From positions 1,860,001 to 1,924,000 of the forward strand of contig JANATG010000007.1 of assembly GCA_029449235.1 (NCBI GenBank): a stretch of DNA of 64,000 bases, read 5' to 3'. Position numbers and translations under genes: made by a program. Positions 36,301 to 45,996 of the stretch are shown here, piece after piece (position 1 is the stretch's first letter; each line of letters starts with the position of its first letter). The notes under the pieces are model-generated. The model had not been told where the DNA came from, ran no database searches, and saw only the letters and a list, made by a program, of their open reading frames with translations. The stretch is from Linnemannia schmuckeri. Lineage: Eukaryota; Mortierellomycota; Mortierellomycetes; Mortierellales; Mortierellaceae.

Positions 36301-37868
36301 TGTCGATAACTGTTGTTGTGCTTTGGCCTTGTCGCGAAGGTTGGACGATGACTTCATGGAAGCCAGAGTGCTGCTCATCCGATTCTTCAGTTTTATACGC
36401 AAAGAAGATGTGCCTTCCAGTGTCGGCTCGTCGGAGGTAGGAACATTTTCAAACTGGACATGAGCAACCTGAGCAGGCACCTCAGGTGAAGTGGAGGATG
36501 AGGATTCAAGGACGTTCGAGACCAGCTTGTCGTTCTCTTGGTTGTCGAACTGGATTGGTGGGATGATATAGGACGCCCGTCGGTCAGAGAGTGTTGCGGG
36601 TGTGTCGATGGCTACGATCGCAGGAGGGGTACTCGATCTAAATGAATTTGTATTGTGTTTTTTGTTTTTGTGCGACAACAAAGAGATAAAAGAAAATCAC
36701 GCCGTGGTGACACGAGGGAGAAAAGAAGGAAAGAAGCGACAAGATTTTTAGCATTGGGAATGAAATAATTGATGGAGCAATCGATTCCATGTTCATATAA
36801 GCACCACACAAGAGTCGAATGGGCTAGTTCCCACAGATAAAGTACAAGCGCGATGATTCGGGTCCTCGTGGATGTTTGTTTTTGTTGTTTCGGTTTTGAC
36901 GACGGTCTTTACCTTTTCTGTTGGAGATGCTTGCTCTTGAACTTGCCGAGGGCCTTCAAGAAACTAGACCTTGCCGAAGGTGCTACTAGCGCATTGGACA
37001 CATCTTGAACTTTTGATCCTGTTGGCGTTGAGGCTGTTGTTGTTATTATTGGTTTTGTTGCAGGGGTTGTGCCGTTGGTCTTCTTTTGAGGATCTCCTGC
37101 AGACGAGGGATTATTATTTTTGGGCGAGGATGTGGATGGTGGTGTAAGTACGGTAGGGGATGCAGACGAAGATGAAGGAAAAGAAGGAGTATTATCGGTT
37201 GTGCTCTTGTTTGAAGAGTGGCGCTGTCCCTTCAATACATACGGTGCTGTGGTAGAGTTGGTATTGGCGCCGGATGTCTGTGGAGGGGTTGATGATGTAG
37301 CTGACGAGGAGAAAGCTGAAGGAAGAGTAGAGAGGGGTTGCATGCCGGATGCTCCTGTATGGATACCCGGTCCTGGACCAAGAGTAATAGAAGCCCTCCC
37401 TCCTGCTCCACCTCCACGTCCGCCTCCTTCACCGCCAGCCGCAGCAACAGTAGCTGATGGTACCCGCCTTCCTCCTCCTCCTACTGCTGCTGCCTCCTCT
37501 GTCTTTTTAAGTCGAGCCAGGGTGCGACGGTCAACTTTGATGTCAATGTCCCAGTCACCAAAGATGGCACTGGAGGTTGTGGCGATGAACTGCCTTGAGG
37601 GCCGGTCGTGATGGTGATGGTTCTGACGATGGTGAAGCCGGGAGTGACGAGAGTGTTGTGTGGTTTTGGAAAGTTTTGAAAGTCTGGCGTTGGGGGAGGA
37701 CCGTTGGTGTCTATGAGAATGATGGTTGTGGTGTTGACTATTGTTGTATTCTCCTGATATTGAAAGCCACGCGGCGTCGGAAAGGAGGAGAGTTGATGGT
37801 ATAAGGTTGCTGTAGCTGTTTGAGGAGTCTGCTAGTGCTTGACATACCGAAGGGGCCGGAGTCAACAT
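33373..37868 (-). CDS. large Ser-rich protein of unknown function, 1406 residues
   Basis: I do not recognise this protein. It has two exons (37868-36913 and 36637-33373) joined in phase across a 275 bp intron. Most of it is low complexity: Ser/Thr/Pro, poly-Ala, poly-Gln and His-rich patches. A few segments look more conserved in character: FGDWDIDIKVDRRTLARLKK near residue 95, SSFLKALGKFKSKHLQQKR just before the splice junction, HSLDIILPGDYEDYTQFAEL, an amphipathic SFTLELADMYAREVVNN, and KSLDFEALLATAEKEHQKGW near the C-terminus. No membrane span or signal peptide is apparent. Many SP, TP and RRxS motifs suggest phosphorylation. The 1102-codon uninterrupted second exon with biased composition makes a real coding gene very likely. 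A signalling or cytoskeletal scaffold is possible but unproven. Confidence 0.8.
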
Positions 37869-40800
37869 GCAGGTTCAATTGGGGGGAGGGGTATCGAAAC
37901 AGGGAAGCCGGAAGTGTTTGTTTTTGGTGTTTGTTGGTTTTGTTGTAACAGTCAACTGTCGTTTCTGAAGTAAAATGAAAGAATGCGATGTTTTTGTTTC
38001 GCTTTTTGTTTTGTTGTCGGGTGGTGTTGGTATGTGTATAACAGGGGGTGATTGAATGGTGCTATGTGATGTCAGGAACAAAGTCAAAGAAAAAGAAACA
38101 GGTGGTGTGAATAAGTCTTCCGCGATCTTGGTTTCGGGTGTGAAAGGGGAGGGGAAGGTGTTAAATGAGTTGGACGCGTCTGGACTCACTCAAGGTGGAT
38201 CAGGAGAGTAGGGTGGAGTTGAATGAAGGGAACAACGAAGAGGAGCGATGAGGAGGGTAAAAGAGAGGAGGGGAAGGTGGGGGCTGTGATGAAGATGATG
38301 AGTGAGAGAGAGTGATGGGGTGAGGATGATGAGAGAGAAGGAAAGTGAGAGAGAGCAAAGAAAAAAAAAATATAAATTCAAATGCAGTGGCCTCTAAATA
38401 GCAAGATGCTCTTGTGTGCAAATCCAAATTGGAAAGTTAAAAAAATCTATTAACTTGCTACCACCACCTATTAGGTACCAGTCAGGGACCCGTCAGCAGA
38501 CATCAGTCAGACATCAGTCAGGCACCAGGCACAACAGGTGTAAGCCTGGTGCTACTCTACTCTACTGCATATACTGCAGTGAGAAAAAAAAGAATAAAGA
38601 GGATACTCCAGGGAGGAAGGGGAGTGAACGGTGGCCCCATGAGGCATTATGGCAATATATAGCCTGGGCCAATTGAACAACGAGCGAACAAAAGAAAGGA
38701 GAGAAAAAGTATATTTGATGATGAAGAAAAGGAGGCGTGCGAGGAGAGTCCAGTGAACAGCCATCGCATGGCAACTGAACCGTCCTGCCAACAGTCATCT
38801 CACTAACTAGCAAATAGCCGCTATTCGCGTTCCCCATCTTTCTTTCTTTCCTCTCTCCTTGAATTGAATATCAAGGTACAACAGGATGTATTTTCTTTTT
38901 TTCTTTTACGTTGTTGTTTACAATATGGTGTGTAAATAATAAGATGTGTGATTTATGGTTCATTATCCGCTCCTCTTTTTCTACTCAAGTCCACCTTGTA
39001 CACATCGCATTAAGGCCAAAAAAAAAAAGGGTTGCTGTTTACTTGTAGCCACCCTCGAAGGGAAGGAGACAATTTTATGTGGCTGTTATTGCCTGAAATG
39101 AACAAAAGTACTTTGAAAAGCACGGTTCAAGAAATATGAAAGTGTAATAATAGAGAACTGTGTGCTTGTGCATTTTCCACATCACCTCCTCGCCCCCGAG
39201 GAGAGACAGACAGCATATAAGGAGAAGCATTGATCTAAAAAGGGCGCCAGCCAGCACCGTTTTCTGTTCACTTTTTCCTTTTTTTGACTAAGCAATAGGG
39301 GCGGCTGCATGCATGTTATATTTGACATGCGAAACATACTGTCCAAACTAGCTGGTGGCCATAAGAAAGGTGCAACAGTCAGAAAGGTATCTGCGTTGTC
39401 TTACCTCGGGATATTGTGTTGAAAAGTCGGGATAGGAGGAAGTAGGAAAGGAGTTGTCATAGAAGTGATGTCGTAGTTGTCGTTGTAGTTGGCAAGCTAC
39501 GAAAATAGCATACCGAAGTGGAAGTTGTGCGTTTATTTGAGAGGTGGTGAAGCGGAAGGGGAGTGGTAGTGGATGCCAAAGGAGGCAGAATGAATTGTCG
39601 TGTAAGAGTAAGAAAAGAAAAAAGAAAAAAGGATGAAAGTTGACGGTGGGTCGTTGTGTTGGGTCGTTAAAGAGTCGTAACAGTTTGGAACCAAAGTCAA
39701 CTCCAGGGACAGGGGGGAACAGGTACAAGGAGGACGGGGAATAGGGGCAGGGGGAGAATGGAACGAGGGAAAAGGGAAAGAAAAAGAAGAGAAGAGAGAG
39801 AAAAGTAAGAAAGAGAAGGAAAACAAAAGAAAGCTGGACCTTCATAAAGTTCAAGCGGGTTTGTTTATTTCTCGTTCGGTCCACCATTCCTCCATTCTCC
39901 CCCCCCCCTCCGCCCATACAATTTTCTCTACCTCCTTTTCCTTCCTTCTTCACCTTCCCCCAAACACTAACAAAACCACCTCGAAAAGAACAATAACCGA
40001 TCCCCCACTTTTTCCACTAACGGTTGCTCACCGCTCACTAAATTGTTATGAGATGGTAAGAGGATAACAATGGAAAAAGAAAAGAAGAAAAAAAAAGAGC
40101 CGACCATATTCAATTTGGCGGCAGCTTCTAGCCTACAAATCTTCAGGGACCCAGCAAGATACAGCTATACCAGTCGTTGTTTTCCACTCTTGCCTTGATA
40201 CGCTCCGTATGATCGATGCCGGTGCCTGAAGAGCCAGAACTTGATTAATGACATTTTTTCTTGATTCAGCTAATCAAACTTATTGTTTCCAGAGCAAATT
40301 CGAGCCACCAGGTTGGACGCCCTGGTTTTGATTTTACTGTTGTTCGCCTCCAGTTATGGCTCTTTGTGAACTATTCTGGTACAAAATAGCAGGGTTTTCC
40401 TATGAATATCGTCGAAGCCAGAGCCAGCTGTTCCTAAGACAGCCTGTCACCAGAGGCGAGTCACTCGTCCGCGGATTGCCACCAAGGCGCCAAGAAAGGA
40501 TGGGCGAAACAGGAATAAGTTTCTATTGACAAGTGAAAGGAGGGAAGAAGAGCGAATGACCGACACGAGGTAAGAATAGGCCCGAGAATGGGCTCGTAGG
40601 GGTCGAAATCATCAACAAGAGCAATCAACAATAGCTTTGTCAGAAACATCCTCTTGTAGAAGCAAGGAAAGGGAAGGGGCTCACACTTTCAGGTCCTGTA
40701 TGGACTCTCCTGTAACAAAAATGCTGTTCACAGGATCTTAAGCAGGTTTCGGATGGTTTCCCCCTGGAAATTTAGAGTGATCAAACAGAGACGCGACTTT

Positions 40801-41753
40801 GACGCGTGCCCTTGATCGATCAGCGATCGTCTCAGCCTCCCCTTGCCTAATTTACACTCTGAGCAACAAGCAAAATTGAAATACGCCTTAGCTTTTTATT
40901 TGTTCATCCTGAAACTCACATGCTTCAAACATCAACAGCGTATTACATAAACATCGTTATTACCAACATTCATGTTGTACTATCAACAGAAACGCGCTCA
41001 ATGCTTCAGTGCATTGATTGGGGTGGATGGTGAACGTTCTGTCTTTTTTTTCTTGTCTCCATCAACAGCACTCAAGGTTAGAGAATGTCTAAGGTGAACA
41101 CTCTCGCCGTGTAGACACAACACCAAGGGCAACCCAGCAGTGATAAGCATGTCCACAGCTGACCTCTCAATAAAATAGACTCGAAAAAAAAAGGTTGGAG
41201 GCGATTTCCTACCCTACTCATTTGATCGCCCACTGAAGAGCGTGTGTTGTGCGCATTTTTTTTCGATCCCCCTATTTCCATTTCTACAATCAGGGCCTTT
41301 TCTTGTAGTTGCAAGTCTCTATCCCTCTCTATGATGATAAGTCTAGCGGCCATTCTTCTATGAATTTTTTTTTCGATCTTGACCTCGCCAAGAAAAAAAT
41401 GAATTGTAGGTATCCTCCTCTCAACAGAAGAAAAATGACATCAGTATCTCTTCTCAACGTGGAAAAAAAAGAAAAGTCAGGTCCCTTTAAGTAAAACTAA
41501 AAAGAGAAGGGAGCTGGTATCCTATTTACAGCATCTAAATCGACCAAAGGAGTGAATGGACTTGCCGTGTCGCCTGCTTACAGGCTGAAATTAAGATGTA
41601 CTTTCATTTTTTTAACACGCTGATTTCTTTCCTTCTTAACCTTTCTCCGTTTTATTAAATTACGATTAAGAGTAGATAGCAATCCCATCCTTTCGCATTG
41701 TAACAGACACATTCTTAAAGATCCAAAGAACGACATGACATATAACTGCGTTT
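37869..41753. other. 3.9 kb without a recognisable gene
   Basis: The left part is the promoter and leader of the 1406-residue protein (purine-rich on plus, so C/T-rich on its sense strand, at 38160-38350). It includes a perfect hairpin at 38522-38552 preceded by an 11-12 bp direct repeat built on CATCAGTCAG. 39550-39840 is strongly purine-rich on plus and is followed by a C/T-rich stretch (39890-39990). 40100-41700 is mixed-composition sequence with no reading frame over 100 codons. Decayed transposon sequence or a non-coding RNA cannot be excluded. Confidence 0.4.
38522..38552. repeat. perfect 9 bp inverted repeat (hairpin)
   Basis: GCACCAGGC (38522-38530) and GCCTGGTGC (38544-38552) are perfect complements around a 13 base loop. 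Overlapping CATCAGTCAG direct repeats lie just upstream (about 38500-38520). Confidence 0.8.
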
Positions 41754-41824
41754 CATATTATTTTTGTTTATTATTGCTACAGTTGGTATTTTACAAAAGG
41801 GAGTGATAATACATGTGTTTGTGC

Positions 41825-43975
41825 TTAATGGGCAGAGACCATTTCAAAGTCGTGGTCAATGGGATCCGACGACCGTGCGAGAGCCAGTGCTGCGTCGACG
41901 ATCAAGTCAAGAGGGTCGGATGCTGGTGCCTCTTTCTTCTTGCTGTCACTCTCCTGCTTGGACTCTTGCTCTGACTCGTGCTCCGACGACTCGGGGATTG
42001 GTGCCTCAGAGGATGAAGCTTCGACCGGTGTGTCGTTGGACTCGGTAGGGGTGGTCTCGTCGGCGGCATCGTGGGTGTGGTCAGCCTCAACATCGGGGAG
42101 GGACTCGATCTCGGAGAAGGTGTCGAGCAGCTCGGTCTCCTGGTGCTCCTCCTCGGTGGGCTCGGAAGCGACAGTGGTAGATTTAACTTCAGTCACTGCC
42201 TCAGAGGTAGGTGCCTCGGTGGATTCAGCTTCAGGAGCGGCCTCAGTCATCTCGACATCGTTCTCCACAGCAGTGGCATCAGTCTTGACAGGCTCGGTAG
42301 GTACGGTGGCAGTGGCAGCGGCATCAGTGATAGTACCGCGGGCCTTGAACTCATCGACAATATCGAGGAGAGCCTGACTCTTCTTGATCAACTCCTTTCT
42401 GCGGCGGCGGACGCTGACCTCACCGTCGCTCTCAACAGAGTCAATTCGGAACATGGCCTTAGTGAGGTTCTCCTCGGTTTGGAGGATCTGCTTCTTGTTC
42501 TCGACATGGCCGGCAAGGACCTCGTCCAGTTCATGAGAGAGATCGTTCAGGGTGGTGTCGATCTGGTTCAAGGTCGTGTGCTTCTCCTCGACCGAGATGT
42601 CATGCTCGCGCTGGCGCTGTTGGCGCTGCTGGAGGATGTCGGCGGCACGGAGTTCGGGAGAAGAGTGGGTCGAAGATGGAGTTGATGCAGGCTTGGATTC
42701 GACAGCAGGCTTGGACTCGACGACTGGCTTGGACTCGACGACTGGCTTGGCAGGAGTGGAGGCGGGAGCGGGAGTAGTAGATTTGGCGGGGGTGGCGGAC
42801 TTCTTGGTGGCAACCTTGACCTTGGCACCGAGAGCAGCCTCGACCATCGACTTGATATCGGGGAAGGTCAAAAAGTAGGTGCCAATGACATCCTCGTCGT
42901 CCGACTCGGAGGCACGCTGCTGCTTCTTCTGCTCTTGCTGCTTCTTGGCCTCGACGGTAGCCTTGGCTTGCTCAACCTCCTTCTGCTTCTTGACCTGCTC
43001 CTCGTTCTCCTTTTGCTTCTTGGCTTGCTCCTCGTTCTCCTTTTGCTTCTTGGCTTGCTCCTCGTTCTCCTTTTGCTTCTTGGCTTGCTCCTCGTTCTCC
43101 TTCTCCTTGGCCTGCTCCTCAGCAGCGGCCTGCTTCTGCTTCTCGGGGTTGTGGTTGTGGCGCTTGGAGGGGTACTGCTGGTCGTTGCTCTGCTGGCGCT
43201 TGAGCTGGTGCTGGGGGAAGAAGATGGCGTTCAAGATTTGACCAAGGACATCCTGCTCCTCGCTCTTGTCCTCGCTCTTGTCTTCACTCTCCTCCTGCTC
43301 GTCCTCAGATGACTCGGCGGCGGCGGCCTCGAGAGCGAGCTGAAGCTTTCTCTGCTGCTCCAATTGCTGCTGCTGCTGCTTCTTCTTGGCCTCAGCAATT
43401 GCCTTGGCCTTGGCGGCCTTTGCTGCCTCTTGTCGCCTGATCTCCTGGGCCTCCTCGATCTGCTGCTGCTTCTGGAGATGCTGGAGGAGGAGCTGCCCAA
43501 GAGTGACAACAGGCTGCCGCTGGCGACGACGTTGACGTTCTTGCTCCTCACGGATACGGATCTGCTGCTGCTGCTGCTTCAAGAGCTGTTGCTGCTTCTT
43601 GTACTGGCGGATGGCCTCTTGCTCGGCTTCGTACTTGGCTAGAGCAATGGCACGGGCCTTGGCCTCAGCCTTAGCCTTGGCTTCAGCCTGCGCCTGGGCG
43701 AGAGCTTGACGACGAAGGTACTCCTGTTCGATCCATTGCTGCTCGAGGGCCTGTTGACGCTTCTGTTGCTGGATGTATTGCTGGCGGGCGAGTTTCTGTT
43801 GGCGCTTGCGTTCGAGAGCGGCGAGGAGGAGCTGTTCTTCTTCGTCGGTATCATCCTCGGCAGAGTCGAAAGGGTAGGTATGAGTGGGAGTGTAAGGGTT
43901 GTATGAGTAGGATGTGGGGTAGGAGGCGCGTTGTCGACGAGAGGTTGTCGCGGGGTAAGAGAAGAGGGAGTACAT
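41825..43975 (-). CDS. BAG-domain protein, copy 1 (716 aa)
   Basis: Predicted Hsp70 nucleotide-exchange co-chaperone. It is intronless and 716 residues long. The N-terminal 100 residues contain an acidic patch (DSAEDDTDEEEQ). Residues about 50-360 are a Lys/Glu/Gln/Ala-rich, probably coiled-coil region with Q runs and a tandem NEEQAKKQKE repeat. A BAG-like three-helix domain lies at about 458-545 (LNQIDTTLNDLSHELDEVL, TEENLTKAMFRIDSVE, VRRRRKELIKKSQALLDIVDEF), with the conserved acidic and Arg-Lys positions used by BAG domains to contact the Hsp70 ATPase domain. The C-terminal 170 residues are very acidic and Thr/Glu-rich. The protein is identical to copy 2 at 53873-56023. Its promoter has a TTCnnGAA heat-shock element, which fits a stress-induced co-chaperone. 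The start is the ATG of MYSLFSYPAT; upstream in-frame sequence to 44338 lies in the leader and lacks conservation. Confidence 0.87.
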   Translation of the reverse strand: MYSLFSYPATTSRRQRASYPTSYSYNPYTPTHTYPFDSAEDDTDEEEQLLLAALERKRQQKLARQQYIQQQKRQQALEQQWIEQEYLRRQALAQAQAEAKAKAEAKARAIALAKYEAEQEAIRQYKKQQQLLKQQQQQIRIREEQERQRRRQRQPVVTLGQLLLQHLQKQQQIEEAQEIRRQEAAKAAKAKAIAEAKKKQQQQQLEQQRKLQLALEAAAAESSEDEQEESEDKSEDKSEEQDVLGQILNAIFFPQHQLKRQQSNDQQYPSKRHNHNPEKQKQAAAEEQAKEKENEEQAKKQKENEEQAKKQKENEEQAKKQKENEEQVKKQKEVEQAKATVEAKKQQEQKKQQRASESDDEDVIGTYFLTFPDIKSMVEAALGAKVKVATKKSATPAKSTTPAPASTPAKPVVESKPVVESKPAVESKPASTPSSTHSSPELRAADILQQRQQRQREHDISVEEKHTTLNQIDTTLNDLSHELDEVLAGHVENKKQILQTEENLTKAMFRIDSVESDGEVSVRRRRKELIKKSQALLDIVDEFKARGTITDAAATATVPTEPVKTDATAVENDVEMTEAAPEAESTEAPTSEAVTEVKSTTVASEPTEEEHQETELLDTFSEIESLPDVEADHTHDAADETTPTESNDTPVEASSSEAPIPESSEHESEQESKQESDSKKKEAPASDPLDLIVDAALALARSSDPIDHDFEMVSAH
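42978..43097 (-). repeat. 30 bp x4 tandem repeat in BAG gene copy 1
   Basis: Mirror of 54751-54870: four 30 bp units encoding NEEQAKKQKE, three of them identical. It sits in the coiled-coil region. Confidence 0.9.
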
Positions 43976-44190
43976 TTTGAGTGGTTGTTGGCTGTCGATG
44001 TGAATGAGGGAGTTGGTGGGGATGGTGGATGTGGGAGTGATGGGGAGAGAGTTAAAGGAAAAAGTGAAAAGAAGAGAAATGAAAGAAAGAAGTGCTGGTT
44101 GTTGGTGGTTGTGTTGTAGCTGTGCGGCTGACTGCAAAAGAAAGAAGAAAAAAAGCTGAGTGAATTGAGGAATGTTGTTGAACTTGCTGC

Positions 44191-44200
44191 TCCTTTTATC
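44191..44200 (-). promoter_or_regulatory. TATA-like box, BAG copy 1
   Basis: Minus-strand GATAAAAGGA, about 220 bases upstream of the ATG. The flank resembles the TATA region of copy 2 (TATAAGGATCCGC). Confidence 0.5.
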
Positions 44201-44307
44201 TCTTTTTTTTTTTTTTCTTTTGTGGATGTGCTCCGCCCACATTTCATATGACGTCAATACCAATTTGTCACCGCCCCCCTGTACTAAATTAGTCAGTTCC
44301 ACAGCAG

Positions 44308-44324
44308 TCGAGATTTTTCTCGAA
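44308..44324 (-). promoter_or_regulatory. heat-shock element, BAG copy 1
   Basis: TTCTCGAA at 44317-44324 is a perfect TTCnnGAA dimer site for heat-shock factor. It lies within a TCGAGA/TCTCGA palindrome (44308-44323), with weaker five-base-phased neighbours, about 340 bases upstream of the start codon. Confidence 0.55.
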
Positions 44325-44807
44325 TCATCAGTGACCAATCAAAGATACCCCTCCTTCTTGAACCTTCCATCGCTGTCCTTTGTCAGCCGCCCGTTTCTTC
44401 TCTCTGATTCCTTGCATATGCCTCCAGACTGGACACCCAAAAATAACGTCCATCTATCGTAGACACGGATAAATCACATCCCTCGCGCCTCCGGTATGTT
44501 AGTCAAGCAAAGATCGTAGAGACCAGGAGTTCCACCTGGCTTTTCCATACGCGTGCTTGATCTCCCTTTATCTTTATGATTTCCCTCTCCCTTCTTTCAT
44601 TTTGCACGTCATGCAAGGAGCCGAGGGACTAACGAAAAATAAACCAGTAGTTTGTCTCTTTGACCCCATTTCAGTTCTCTTTTCCAGAAAACAAAGCAAA
44701 GCATAAGCACGACGCAAACGGAGGCATCAGGAAGGAACGACACACGCAGAGGACACAAAGACAAAAAAAAACACAATAAACTACAACAGCTCTGACACAT
44801 CGATCGA

Positions 44808-45879
44808 ATGGCATCTGCATACAACGACTCCCAAAACTCCATCCAGAACAACATGGTTCCAACATCATCACAAGCCATCTCACAGCAAACCTCGTCCACA
44901 ATACCATCAGCGCAGGGCGCAGGAGGGCTAGTAGGGACCATCGGAGTCGTACCAGGAACTACAGCAGCAGTTACAGCAGACCTATCATCATCATCAACGT
45001 CAGCACCGTCAACGGCAGTGGCAGGTGGAGGAACACAACAGGATCCTACAGAGTTGGCGGCTGCAGAGACGGAAAGACAACGGCAAGCTTTGGAGAAGAA
45101 GCTGCAGGAGTTGATCCAGAGTCTACTGGAGCTCAGTATCACCGTCTATGACTTTCAGACCGAGAGTAACTCTCTTGTTCACCAGAAAATGTAAGCGTCG
45201 CCACGCAGGGCTATAAAACGGGAAGAAAAGAGCAAGGACGGTTTCATTTGTTGTTTTGTTATTGAGCGTCAGTACTCTAACTCTTATCGATTCTGTTATT
45301 TTCTTCGGAAAATAGCCAGGAACTTACGCAGCAACTGGGAGAGATTGAACAGTTCAAGGATCAACTGGACATGATGGTGCCTTGGGAGGTCTTAAGGTAA
45401 CGGCCATGACAACAACGAACATAGGACTTGCACAGTTATCAGCGATCACCTTCAGTCTTCTGACGGATTCGTTTCTAACGACTTACATATGTATTTATCC
45501 GTGTCAATCAAAATAGCTACATTGAGGATGGAAAGAACCCAGATCTGTTCTCAAAGACGTTTGTGGAGGCCGTTGCAGGGGAGAACCAGTTTACAAACGG
45601 AAAAGTCACAGCCATGAAGGCAAGTTTTTAATTTCTGCTTGCTTGGCGTCATACATAAACGGAAATTCTTGACAAAACGGAGCATACATAACTAACGGTA
45701 CCATATCAATCTCTTGGTGAAAAAAAAAAAAAAAAAAAAAAAAAAACACAAAACAATAGAGCTTTGAAGCTGCTCTGGCACAGAACTTGGGCGACGCTTT
45801 CCCAGAGGACATGGCGGACTATAACCGGATTCTCCAGGAAGTGAGCTCAAAGTCTGGACAGAGTGCGACATCGCAATAA
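44808..45879 (+). CDS. MED10: Mediator complex subunit 10
   Basis: Middle-module subunit of Mediator (yeast Nut2), needed for RNA polymerase II transcription. Exons are 44808-45190, 45316-45396, 45517-45619 and 45760-45879, giving 228 residues. A Ser/Thr/Ala-rich head of about 80 residues precedes the conserved region: LQELIQSLLELSITVYDFQTE, then QLGEIEQFKDQLDMMVPWEVL, then SYIEDGKNPDLFSKTFVEAV, which are the hallmark Med10 blocks. The third intron has a GC donor (AAG followed by GCAAGT at 45620) and an AG acceptor at 45759 preceded by a 26 A tract. No GT donor nearby keeps the frame. The gene is convergent with the RING gene, 117 bp apart. Confidence 0.93.
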
Positions 45880-45996
45880 AAGCAAGGCTTTGCTTCTGTT
45901 CACTTTCATTTTTGATGGATGGCACTTTTGTAAGAAAGAATGGATGTTATTGATTGAATGAGAACTAACTATTACTAATAACAATGAAGAAGAAAA

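Larger units (their letters stand above)
41754..44064 (-). repeat. left arm of 2.3 kb inverted duplication
   Basis: This arm is the reverse complement of 53784-56094. Paired positions add to 97848 throughout, so there are no net indels. It starts 89 bases upstream of the BAG gene ATG and ends 71 bases after the stop. I found two mismatches, both in the 3' flank (opposite 56045 and 56087) and none in the coding part as judged by identical translations in several frames on both strands. Sequence outside both ends does not align base for base. Confidence 0.95.
44065..44807. promoter_or_regulatory. divergent promoter region, BAG copy 1 / MED10
   Basis: 743 bases between divergent genes. On the minus side there is a TATA-like box (44191-44200) and a heat-shock element (44308-44324) for the BAG gene. 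The MED10 side holds nothing distinctive. Confidence 0.6.

Noticed and set aside
42071..43642. Long open frames on the plus strand opposite BAG copy 1, repeated on the minus strand opposite copy 2
   Set aside because: They are antisense shadows of a repetitive Lys/Glu/Gln-rich coding region. Their value is only as evidence that the two arms are identical.
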